Positions 1 through 7,379 of a stretch of 16,936 bases of DNA are shown piece after piece; the first letter of the stretch is position 1; each line of letters begins with the position of its first letter. The translations under genes and the position numbers were made by a program. The notes below the pieces were generated by a model. It was not told the origin of the DNA and ran no database searches. It worked only from the letters and a program-made list of their open reading frames with translations. Source of the DNA: Saprospirales bacterium (GTDB lineage: Bacteria; Bacteroidota; Bacteroidia; Chitinophagales; JADJOU01); NCBI GenBank assembly GCA_947461165.1, contig CANHJR010000004.1, positions 1 to 16,936 of the forward strand. The letters are read 5' to 3'.

Positions 1-1
1 C

Positions 2-3000
2 AATGGAACGTCAACTGCGTCCCCAATTATGGGCTCCTTTTGTAATGCAATACGGCCTCCGGTTACTCCTTTAGGCGCTGGACCTAGTGTAACTACACGT
101 TTCTTTTCAGATCCATTCGCAACAGGTAGAGGCTTTGAAATGCAATGGCAGTGTCAACTGCCGTCAGCAAAACCCAATATTCGATTCTCGTCAAACATAA
201 CGAAAACATGCTCTGGGATTGTTGCTTTCAGAGATCAAACCTATAATAATCCTACATCTTGGTTATGGAGTTTTGGTGATGGAGGAATATCTACAAGTCA
301 AAATCCAATCTATACTTATAATAATTCTGGTGTTTATACCGTGCAGTTGATAGCTACGAACGCATTCGGATCCGATACATTCTCAAAAACGAATTATATA
401 GAGGTAAATAAAACGAGTGCTCCTGTAGTGTCTAATCCAGTGCAAAGCAAGTGTGGCTCAAATTCGTTTAACTTTAATTCGACGGCCTCGGGAATACTGG
501 AATGGGTTGATTCTATCAATTCGATTAACGTCATTTCTATTGGAAACAATTTCACAACTCCAATCCTATCAACCTCAAAAGATTATTATCTTCGATTACG
601 AAATATTTCACCCACAAGGACATTTGGACCACTTAACACACTAGGAACAGGTGGGAACCTGACCTCCAATAATGCACCATTTATGGTGTTTGATGCTATA
701 AAACCATTTACGTTGAATTCGGTAACGGTGGTCGCAAACGGTGCAAGAAATCGCCGATTCCAACTGATGGATAAATTTGGAATCGTCATTCGAGATACCA
801 TTATCAATGTTGGTACAGGCACCCAGACTGTCAATCTTAATTTTTCAATTCAGGAAGGAAGAGGTTATCGACTAGGTATTCATAGAGATTCAGTAGCACA
901 GCTTTATCGCAATACAGCTGGTGCATCCTATCCATACTCAGATCCGGGAGGCGCAGTGAATATTATTGGTCATACCAATTCAGCAAATGCAAGACCAAGT
1001 TATTTCTTCTTCTATAACTGGACTATCAAAGAGGAAGATTGTATAAGTACAGGTGCGAAAGTGACAGCAAGAGTTCAAATGCCAATTTCATTACAAAGTA
1101 TTGATACGATGGTTTGTTCTGGAAGTCCTGTTGTATTGACTCCTAAAGGGAACAATATAGACTCCATTTATTGGACGACAGGAAATATAAGTGCCGCTTC
1201 AAGAGCAGTTATGCCAACCTCCAATTCTAATTATATATATACTGCGTATAATTTCTGTGGTTCGAAAACAGATACTGCAAATATTCTGGTCACTCCTTTA
1301 CCAATAATTAATACGATATCCAACGATACGTCAATTTGCGCAGGCAGACCTTTGAAATTGAAAACGACTTCAAAGCCAATGGCAAACTGGACCTCACTAG
1401 GAATAATAGACTCTGTTGTGAATATTTCTCCATCGGCCGCTATTGCATATCCGATTTTGGTTTCTAATGTATGTGGAACTGTTCGCGATACTATTATTGT
1501 AACAATCAAACCAAATCCAGTCATTATAGCAAGCAATGATACCACTATTTGCAATGGAAGTACTATCAATTTATCGGCGACTTCCGTCGACACAATTACT
1601 TGGCTTCCAATGAATCAAAAATTATCTTCAATATCAATAAATCCAACCACAACGACCCAATACATTGCGGAAGGGACCAATAGTTGTGGCTTTAAAAGAG
1701 ATACGGTCAATGTTATCGTCATTAGTGCTCCGACCTTATTGGTAAGTAACGATACCTTGATTTGCAATGGGAATTCTGTTTCAATAAATGGTGTTTCTGG
1801 CGAACAGATCACTTGGCAACCGATCAATATCACAAGCTCAACAGTGAATGTGAATCCTTCTGCCACAACCAGTTACTATGCAAATGTAACAAACATATGT
1901 GGATCCAAAAAAGACACAGTTACCATTTCAATCCTCAATAAGCCAGCGGTTTTGGTCTCTCAAAAAAATGTAAGTACATGCAAAACGTTCGCAGTAAACC
2001 TATCTGCATCCACTACTTCCGATACTATACGTTGGTACCCAGGAGGACTCAAAAGCAATAACTTAACCTTTAATGCAGACAATAGTACCTTTTATTATGC
2101 AGAGGCATTTAATATTTGCGGAGTTTCACGCGACACGTCAACGATAATCGTTGATCAAGCTAAGCCAACAATTACGAAGTCGAAGGATTCCTCCATTTGT
2201 ATAGGCAATTCGGTACAATTGTCAACAGCGACCAATGGGTCAATTTTCTGGCCAACTCTAGGACAAATCACAACTTTTGTAACAGTAACACCAACATCTA
2301 CAACATTTTATCCAATTCATTCCTCTAATAATTGCGGATTATCCAAGGATAGCATTCGCATCACCGTGTTGCAAGTGCCAACCTTGGTGGCTATGAATGA
2401 TACCACCATATGTGAGAAGTCCATTGTGAAATTGAGAGTTACATCTACCAGTGCTGTGGTCTGGCAGCCTGGCAATTTCGCTGGTGCTGAGTATGAGGTA
2501 AGGCCTGACTCGGCAATGACCTTTACCGCGACATCAAATAATATTTGTGGGAATGCATTTCGAAATGTCAAGATTGGTTTTAAGACGTTGCCAAAACTAA
2601 CAATTAGCTCAGATACTTCTGTTTGCCAAGGAAAGAGTGCCAAAATTTTTGCATCTTCAGATACTTCTTTCTACTGGCAGCACAACTTTAGTCTTAGAGG
2701 ACCAATTGTAGTGACGCCGAGCCTTACAACCCAATATACCGCTTTTGCCGTCAATGCCTGTGGTAAATCAACCAAGGCGGCAACTGTCAATGTGAAACCT
2801 CGTCCTATAGCAGCCGCAAGTCCGTCTTTTATCAATGGCAGAACGATATTTTTCAACAATCAATCTTCAAATGGCTTAACCTATCGCTGGTTTTATGGAG
2901 ATGGAGGCTTGTCAACAGTCACGAATCCAACCTACACATACAAGCAAGATGGGAGTTATGATGTGGTCTTGGTAACACAGAATACATGCGGTCAAGATAC

Positions 3001-3295
3001 CACAAGGATGAACGTAAAAATTGGAACAAATGGCATACAAGCAACGCTGTCTGAATCTGTTCAGATTTATCCAGTGCCTGCAAAAGATGTTTTGAATGTG
3101 GACATAATTGGAGTTTGGACCTTGAGTACTTCCACTATTGATGTATATGACAATAGTGGAAGAAAAATAATATCAAAACGAAGTAAAGGCCAAACTACAA
3201 TCCCAATTCAAGTTTCAAATATAGCTAGAGGTATATACCAAATTGTAGTGACCAATGAGCACCAGCAGTTTACTCAATCATTTATAATAGACTAA
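2..3295 (+). CDS. Large secreted CUB/PKD/Ig-repeat protein with T9SS type A sorting domain (5' end outside window)
   Basis: The frame is open from base 2 with no start needed, so the true start lies upstream; the ATG at 29 is internal. The first residues (from base 2 to about 160) look like the second half of a CUB domain (GTSTASP, then RFFSDPFATGRGFEMQW). Numbering from the ATG at 29, a PKD domain follows (about 48-127, with WSFGDGG at 80-86), then an Ig-like segment and a jelly-roll-like region (to about 350), eight Ig-like repeats of about 72 residues (352-926), a second PKD domain (WFYGDGG near nucleotide 2890) and a C-terminal sorting domain beginning YPVPAKDVLNV (nucleotide 3068). That last domain is the type A signal by which the type IX secretion system exports proteins across the outer membrane and anchors them on the surface. 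The protein is probably an adhesin or carries an enzyme domain upstream; no catalytic domain is visible here. Its stop overlaps the convergent gene's stop. Confidence 0.9.
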   Translation, partial: NGTSTASPIMGSFCNAIRPPVTPLGAGPSVTTRFFSDPFATGRGFEMQWQCQLPSAKPNIRFSSNITKTCSGIVAFRDQTYNNPTSWLWSFGDGGISTSQNPIYTYNNSGVYTVQLIATNAFGSDTFSKTNYIEVNKTSAPVVSNPVQSKCGSNSFNFNSTASGILEWVDSINSINVISIGNNFTTPILSTSKDYYLRLRNISPTRTFGPLNTLGTGGNLTSNNAPFMVFDAIKPFTLNSVTVVANGARNRRFQLMDKFGIVIRDTIINVGTGTQTVNLNFSIQEGRGYRLGIHRDSVAQLYRNTAGASYPYSDPGGAVNIIGHTNSANARPSYFFFYNWTIKEEDCISTGAKVTARVQMPISLQSIDTMVCSGSPVVLTPKGNNIDSIYWTTGNISAASRAVMPTSNSNYIYTAYNFCGSKTDTANILVTPLPIINTISNDTSICAGRPLKLKTTSKPMANWTSLGIIDSVVNISPSAAIAYPILVSNVCGTVRDTIIVTIKPNPVIIASNDTTICNGSTINLSATSVDTITWLPMNQKLSSISINPTTTTQYIAEGTNSCGFKRDTVNVIVISAPTLLVSNDTLICNGNSVSINGVSGEQITWQPINITSSTVNVNPSATTSYYANVTNICGSKKDTVTISILNKPAVLVSQKNVSTCKTFAVNLSASTTSDTIRWYPGGLKSNNLTFNADNSTFYYAEAFNICGVSRDTSTIIVDQAKPTITKSKDSSICIGNSVQLSTATNGSIFWPTLGQITTFVTVTPTSTTFYPIHSSNNCGLSKDSIRITVLQVPTLVAMNDTTICEKSIVKLRVTSTSAVVWQPGNFAGAEYEVRPDSAMTFTATSNNICGNAFRNVKIGFKTLPKLTISSDTSVCQGKSAKIFASSDTSFYWQHNFSLRGPIVVTPSLTTQYTAFAVNACGKSTKAATVNVKPRPIAAASPSFINGRTIFFNNQSSNGLTYRWFYGDGGLSTVTNPTYTYKQDGSYDVVLVTQNTCGQDTTRMNVKIGTNGIQATLSESVQIYPVPAKDVLNVDIIGVWTLSTSTIDVYDNSGRKIISKRSKGQTTIPIQVSNIARGIYQIVVTNEHQQFTQSFIID
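1082..2806 (+). repeat. Eight tandem Ig-like repeats (about 72 codons each) within the surface protein
   Basis: Each unit opens with a Cys-containing strand of the type NDTTICNG and closes with an xCG strand followed by a short beta strand and a Pro, as in NSCGFKRDTVNVIVISAP. The opening motifs in order are SIDTMVCSG, NDTSICAG, NDTTICNG, NDTLICNG, QKNVSTCKT, KDSSICIG, NDTTICEK and SDTSVCQG. The two cysteines per unit could form one disulfide. A central W (IxWxP) is kept in most copies. The copies are well diverged at DNA level, so this is an old protein repeat rather than a recent DNA duplication. Such ladders usually act as spacers that hold a functional domain away from the cell. Confidence 0.85.
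3060..3292 (+). other. T9SS type A C-terminal sorting domain (protein domain)
   Basis: The last roughly 77 residues carry the features of the Por secretion tail: YPVPAKDVLNVDI, a central strand region with VYDNSGRKI, then IARGIYQIVVTNEHQQFTQSFIID. The Yx(N/V)P..xLxV opening and the GxYxxxV..........F closing pattern are typical of the family. It implies export by the Bacteroidota-specific type IX system, cleavage of this tail and attachment to surface glycolipid. Confidence 0.85.
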
Positions 3296-4128
3296 GGCCT
3301 CTTAATCAATGAATTTGAGGATTTTGTTTGAATTGTTTGTTTGATCACAAACGCCAAATTATCTATTTCTTGGGTCAAATTTTGATCGAAACTTGATTTA
3401 AATATAAGTTTTTTGGAAATACGGTATAACATTATTCCCTCACCAGTTCCATAAACATTCAGTTTTGTAGGATTTTCTGTAGAACTACTATCAGGATTGC
3501 TTACATTGATTGTGACATCAAGTGTGGCTATGTCATTTTCAACTTTGGACAATTTATATGTCTTGACCGTATGAAGCTTTAACGTTCCTAAAGGTTGAAC
3601 AGGGTATATTAGTTCTGAATTTTCAACAATGGTATCTCCAATTACCATTTCTTTAGAGTTAAATTGAAATGATTTACCAATAAGATCCATAAGACTCTTG
3701 TAAAAGTTATTATATATCGTATCCTTTTTTCCTTGAAATGAACCTGAATCGACGATAAATCCATTTGAATCATAGCGGCCGAATACCTTAGTGTTTTTTA
3801 TGCTTGGCTGTACTTTCGTTTCAGTAGGGAAGGCGACTGTGGAGAAATTTGTAATCGAATTACGAAATGGAATTGTTTTTGATTTTTCTGCCCCAGTGAT
3901 CAACAGATGTGTTGTTTTGGTGGAAGTCGTGGAAGGTTTGCCTCCAGACTTTTGAAGCATCATTTCTTCCATCATTTCGTTGCCTGGTATTTTAGTCGTC
4001 ACGATCATATTTGAATTAGACTGTATTTCGTAGGTTGAATTCGGTTGAAAATTTGATTGAATTTTGACGGACTGCGCAAATGCGGTGGCACTTGTAAAAA
4101 AAAGCAGTTGTAGTAATGGTCTTTTCAT
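3292..4128 (-). CDS. Secreted protein of unknown function, DUF6263-like
   Basis: A 278-residue protein with a clear N-terminal signal peptide (MKRPLLQLLFFTSATAFAQ, probable cleavage after AFA or AFAQ), so it is periplasmic or exported. The rest is polar and rich in beta-strand-like stretches, with no membrane segment and no catalytic motif that I recognise. The layout, an opening 'xxNSTYEI' strand, a central 'GRYDSNGFIVDSG' turn, 'GDTIVENSELIYPVQPLGTLKL' and a late 'GTGEGIMLYR' strand, resembles the Bacteroidota family DUF6263 from memory; this was not searched. It is last in a run of six leftward genes, 106 bases below the ACMS decarboxylase stop, with an inverted-repeat element in that gap. 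Its TAG stop overlaps the stop of the convergent surface-protein gene by 4 bases, so there is no room for a terminator between them. Confidence 0.75.
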   Translation of the reverse strand: MKRPLLQLLFFTSATAFAQSVKIQSNFQPNSTYEIQSNSNMIVTTKIPGNEMMEEMMLQKSGGKPSTTSTKTTHLLITGAEKSKTIPFRNSITNFSTVAFPTETKVQPSIKNTKVFGRYDSNGFIVDSGSFQGKKDTIYNNFYKSLMDLIGKSFQFNSKEMVIGDTIVENSELIYPVQPLGTLKLHTVKTYKLSKVENDIATLDVTINVSNPDSSSTENPTKLNVYGTGEGIMLYRISKKLIFKSSFDQNLTQEIDNLAFVIKQTIQTKSSNSLIKRP

Positions 4129-4162
4129 GTGTTTATAGTTTAATATTCAATAGTCACATGTT

Positions 4163-4210
4163 ATGCCCTTCGTAGTCATTCGGTTTGAGTAGTTGTCAAA
4201 ACCGGGGCAT
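4163..4210 (-). repeat. Nested inverted repeats between the decarboxylase and the secreted-protein gene
   Basis: ATGCCC (4163-4168) pairs with GGGCAT (4205-4210), and inside it CGGTTT (4181-4186) pairs with AAACCG (4199-4204) around a 12-base loop. The two right arms abut, while the left arms are separated by a 12-base bulge. The arms hold most of the GC of this AT-rich gap. It lies about 25 bases after the decarboxylase stop on the leftward transcript. There is no T-run after it on that strand, so it is not a standard intrinsic terminator. It could be an RNA processing or stability structure, or chance. Confidence 0.4.
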
Positions 4211-4234
4211 TTCATCATATTTTATTTAATTTGG

Positions 4235-5236
4235 TTATCCCCACAGCCATTTGATTGCATTTTTATACATAAGTTTATCTTCGATTTCTTTTGCTAAATT
4301 CAGTGATTTAACTAATTCTCCGGGAATATCTTCTCCAAGTGGAAATGGATAGTCTGTCCCAACCACTGTTTTGTTATTTCCAAATAATTTCAGATTGAAC
4401 TGCAAGGCATCTGGTGAATGCAGTAGGCTATCGACCCAAAAATGCCCACAATAATCTTCTGGTGAAATCATATTGTCTATCGCACAGAGATCTGGGCGAA
4501 CATCGAATCCATGCTGAATACGGCCGATTGTAAAAGGATATGAGCCAGCTCCGTGAGCAAAAGCAAATCGCAACTTTGGAAATCGCTGAAAAACACCACC
4601 AAAAATAAGAGAACAGATTGCACGAGAGCTTTCTGCAGGCATACCGACGAGCCATGGCAGCCAATATTTTTTCATATTGGTTTGCCCCATCATATTCCAG
4701 GGATGCACAAAAACACATGCATTGAGTCGTTCGGCCGTTTCCCAAATTGGGAAAAACTTTGGATCGCTTAGATTTTCATCGTTGATATTGGTGCCAATTT
4801 GAATTCCAGCCATTCCGAGCTGACTCATACATCGTTCGAGCTCTTTCACTGCCAATTCAGGATTTTGCATCGGAAGTGATCCAAGTGCAACAAATCTATT
4901 GGGATAGGATTGCACTACGGAGGTAATATGGTCATTTAGAAATTGTTGAATTTGATAGGAGTGATTAGAATCAATATGGTAATTAAACATGACGGGAACA
5001 GTGCTTAGAACTTGCAAATCACAATTCCATCCATCCATTTGCTTGATTCTAGCGCCACCATCCCAGCAATTGTCTTCAATTTCTCGAAAAAAAACATCAT
5101 CTATCATCATTCGTGCACATCCTGTTTTATGATGATCTAATGATACAAATCCTCCATAGCCGAATTTCTCACTCCATTTAGGCATTTTTTCAGGAAGAAT
5201 ATGCGTATGGATGTCTATGCTTTTTGCGTCACACAT
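4235..5236 (-). CDS. 2-amino-3-carboxymuconate-6-semialdehyde decarboxylase (ACMSD)
   Basis: This 333-residue amidohydrolase-2 family enzyme removes CO2 from ACMS, the unstable product of the neighbouring dioxygenase, to give 2-aminomuconate semialdehyde. It thereby steers kynurenine-pathway carbon to catabolism instead of quinolinate and NAD. The metal-site residues seen in the family are all present: HxH at 10 and 12, His178 (FVHPW), His228 (AHGAG) and Asp295 (VGTDYPF). Arg51 and Arg239 match the two arginines known to bind substrate in the Pseudomonas enzyme, the second reaching in from the partner subunit. Length is normal and the start at MCDAKSIDIHTH leaves the usual short lead before the HxH. 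The gene begins 36 bases after the dioxygenase stop, so the two are very likely one operon and the assignment as ACMSD, not a generic amidohydrolase, is strong. Confidence 0.94.
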   Translation of the reverse strand: MCDAKSIDIHTHILPEKMPKWSEKFGYGGFVSLDHHKTGCARMMIDDVFFREIEDNCWDGGARIKQMDGWNCDLQVLSTVPVMFNYHIDSNHSYQIQQFLNDHITSVVQSYPNRFVALGSLPMQNPELAVKELERCMSQLGMAGIQIGTNINDENLSDPKFFPIWETAERLNACVFVHPWNMMGQTNMKKYWLPWLVGMPAESSRAICSLIFGGVFQRFPKLRFAFAHGAGSYPFTIGRIQHGFDVRPDLCAIDNMISPEDYCGHFWVDSLLHSPDALQFNLKLFGNNKTVVGTDYPFPLGEDIPGELVKSLNLAKEIEDKLMYKNAIKWLWG

Positions 5237-5272
5237 TTTTATTTAAAATCTTGATGTTTATTTATGTAAATA

Positions 5273-5809
5273 CTATGCAAATCGAGCATCAACCTCCATA
5301 ATCGTTCCACATTTTTCGCAGGTTCTCATATCTTCAGAGCTATAAAACTCTTTAAACCTTGGCAGAAAGTCTTTTTCAATATTGTCCAGAAAAAACCTAT
5401 ATGACTTCAATGGATGATTGCAAGACTCACAATACCAGAACAAGCCATCGGACATATCGACTGTTCTTTTTCTTTCGATAACAAGCCCTACAGTATTGGC
5501 TCCTCGAACAGGATTGTGAGGTACGTTGGCAGGCAGGAGGAATATTTCACCCTCCTTGATTTTGTATTCGACTACTTTACCTTGCATCTGAACATTGACC
5601 TGAATATCTCCTTCCAATTGATAAAAGAGTTCTTCTGATTCATTGAAATGAAAATCTTTTCGCGCGTTTGGTCCTCCAACAACCATAATAATGTAGTCCC
5701 CACTCTCAAGGTATAGATTCTTGTTGTTTACAGGAGGTTTTAACAAGTCTCGGTTCTCTTCAATCCATTGATGAAGATTGAATGGTAATCTGATATCGGG
5801 CAAACTCAT
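5273..5809 (-). CDS. nbaC: 3-hydroxyanthranilate 3,4-dioxygenase
   Basis: A 178-residue cupin enzyme that opens the ring of 3-hydroxyanthranilate with O2 to give ACMS. The catalytic Fe(II) ligands are visible as His54, Glu60 and His98 (FHFNESEE and NVPHNPVR), with Arg50, Arg102 and Glu112 as the expected substrate and oxygen-site residues. The C-terminal part has two CxxC pairs, Cys127/Cys130 (YCESC) and Cys164/Cys167 (TCEKC), the rubredoxin-like second iron site of the bacterial and fungal form. Length is typical. It precedes the ACMS decarboxylase by 36 bases, which consumes its product. Upstream is a 136-base gap to the membrane-protein gene in the same direction, where I see no consensus promoter, so it may be read from its own weak promoter or by read-through from the genes above. 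The gene name nbaC (also haaO) follows family usage. Confidence 0.95.
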   Translation of the reverse strand: MSLPDIRLPFNLHQWIEENRDLLKPPVNNKNLYLESGDYIIMVVGGPNARKDFHFNESEELFYQLEGDIQVNVQMQGKVVEYKIKEGEIFLLPANVPHNPVRGANTVGLVIERKRTVDMSDGLFWYCESCNHPLKSYRFFLDNIEKDFLPRFKEFYSSEDMRTCEKCGTIMEVDARFA

Positions 5810-5945
5810 GGTTGATCAGTTTTATAGAGGTAAAAGTAAGAAAATAGTTTTTTAGTGACGATTGAATAATTTTTCAAAAGAAAGATAGCGATCAAAAATT
5901 CATTTTGATTTTATAGTATTGCCGATTTCTTAGCTTTGGGAATCT

Positions 5946-7379
5946 TTACTTTTTGAATGAAATTTTGGTCATTGAGTCTGGTTGATAAGCAATAATTTTA
6001 TATCGATGTAATCCTGTGGGCAAATCAATAATCGTTACAACTTGTTTTGTATAGGCAAGAATTGCTTTTTGCATTTCGATGTGTTGAATTGGGAAATTAT
6101 AAGAAACGATGGTGTCCTTTGATTTGATTTGAGTTTTGTTTTTGAGCAAAAAGGGTTTAATTTCAATAAAAGATCCAAACATTTTATTTCCTTTTTCTAC
6201 CTGATGCACATTGTGTATATAAGTCAGACCAATAGCTATCGGAATAACAAAAAAAGAAATATATCGAAACCACATTGTAGATAAAAACAAGAAAGTAAAC
6301 AAGATAGAGGAACCAATAATTTGGACAAAAATCACAATATAAAACCAACGTTCGGTAATCTCAGATTGGTACTTGACAGAAGCTGAGATCATAGCCGCAG
6401 GTCCTATAAGAAAAACTAGCCCCGCGAGAACCTGGAGTCTGGTTGGCATCCATTTTTTAATGCTTAAATTTCTCCAAATTAACATGAAAGCACCCGCAAT
6501 TAGGATGAGAATTGTAATCCAGGAAGAGGTTGCCGTTTGAACATACTTATCCCAATGGATAGTATTTGCAAATACAGAACTAGTGGGTAAGCATGCTTTT
6601 ATCTGACAGTATACAACCCAGACCATTTTATTGAAATCAAAATGAGAGGCTAAGCCATAGTATTCCGGTTTGTTATCAATTCGGAGTTTGAGAATAATCA
6701 AAACACCAAGATAAAGAGCAAATAAAAGGGCGTGAGGAACAAGTGCATTCAGTCTGATTTTTCGATCAATGAAATAAAGCAACAAGATCCCAAAGAAGAT
6801 AAACGATATCTCAATCGTCATAAGACAAGAAGCCCATAACAACAAGCTTGTCAAAAGATGTTTTTTTTGATACGAATCTGCGTAAATTGCAAGATAATAG
6901 ATGGAAAGACATCCTGTGATAATTAGGATGGGGTACATCAATCCAAAACAATTGTAGGCATCGTGATAGGTAATACAAAACTGAATGGAAGCAATAGAGT
7001 ATATAAGAAAAATAGCAGAAGGAAAGCCTCTACCTATCCATTTTTTCCAAAGAAGAGTAGCCGAAAGGAATGCAAACAGATTCATAACGAACAGAATCCA
7101 TTTGTATATATGATAGTTTTCAAGGCCCGAATTTAAGGAATAGTATATGAAGCTAATGATTGGGTTAAAGCGCCCATTGACGCTAGCCCATGTCCTGATG
7201 CTAGATAGGGTTTCTTGAATAAAGTCATTTCCAGTCTCTGAGGATCGCGAAATATCAGCTGTAAAATGAACAACTGCATCATCAGAATAAGGTACTCCAT
7301 TCGTTATTGGAATTAGAAAGATGCCAAGACAAACGAACGTCAAGAAATATTCATACGATGCAGGTATAAATGATCTCAT
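5946..7379 (-). CDS. Polytopic membrane protein, probable GT-C-type glycosyltransferase
   Basis: A 477-residue protein with about ten hydrophobic segments (roughly residues 10-27, 91-111, 118-137, 146-168, 174-205, 212-230, 287-305, 318-336, 347-369 and 374-390) and a soluble C-terminal tail of about 85 residues. Soon after the first segment comes NGVPYSDDAVVHF, an acidic pair in the first outer loop as in GT-C-fold enzymes, which transfer sugars from lipid-linked donors. No family can be named with confidence. Its ATG overlaps the stop of the GT4 gene by 4 bases (7376-7379, ATGA), implying translational coupling. It therefore probably works with that enzyme on a surface or lipid-linked glycan. 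Alternatives are an O-antigen-type polymerase or a membrane protein of unknown role. Confidence 0.7.
   Translation of the reverse strand: MRSFIPASYEYFLTFVCLGIFLIPITNGVPYSDDAVVHFTADISRSSETGNDFIQETLSSIRTWASVNGRFNPIISFIYYSLNSGLENYHIYKWILFVMNLFAFLSATLLWKKWIGRGFPSAIFLIYSIASIQFCITYHDAYNCFGLMYPILIITGCLSIYYLAIYADSYQKKHLLTSLLLWASCLMTIEISFIFFGILLLYFIDRKIRLNALVPHALLFALYLGVLIILKLRIDNKPEYYGLASHFDFNKMVWVVYCQIKACLPTSSVFANTIHWDKYVQTATSSWITILILIAGAFMLIWRNLSIKKWMPTRLQVLAGLVFLIGPAAMISASVKYQSEITERWFYIVIFVQIIGSSILFTFLFLSTMWFRYISFFVIPIAIGLTYIHNVHQVEKGNKMFGSFIEIKPFLLKNKTQIKSKDTIVSYNFPIQHIEMQKAILAYTKQVVTIIDLPTGLHRYKIIAYQPDSMTKISFKK

Noticed and set aside
29..31. ATG at 29 as the start of the surface-protein gene
   Set aside because: The frame is open to the window edge and the upstream codons continue a CUB-like domain; there is no signal peptide after this ATG, so the gene starts outside the window.
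1231..1593. 120-codon minus-strand frame opposite the Ig repeats
   Set aside because: Antisense shadow of the repeat array; similar shadow frames recur opposite other repeat copies, as expected from the repeated sequence.
4428..4745. 105-codon minus-strand frame inside the decarboxylase gene
   Set aside because: It overlaps a well-supported enzyme in another frame, has a composition unlike a protein (many Cys, Arg and Trp) and no family signature.
5880..5887. TATCTTTC on the minus strand as promoter of the dioxygenase gene
   Set aside because: The last base departs from consensus and no TTG lies at the -33 distance; the leader would also be over 60 bases.
5891..5909. Hairpin ATCAAAA / TTTTGAT between the membrane-protein and dioxygenase genes as a terminator
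   Set aside because: The 7-base stem is only AT apart from one pair, and no T-run follows on the leftward strand, so a terminator is not supported.
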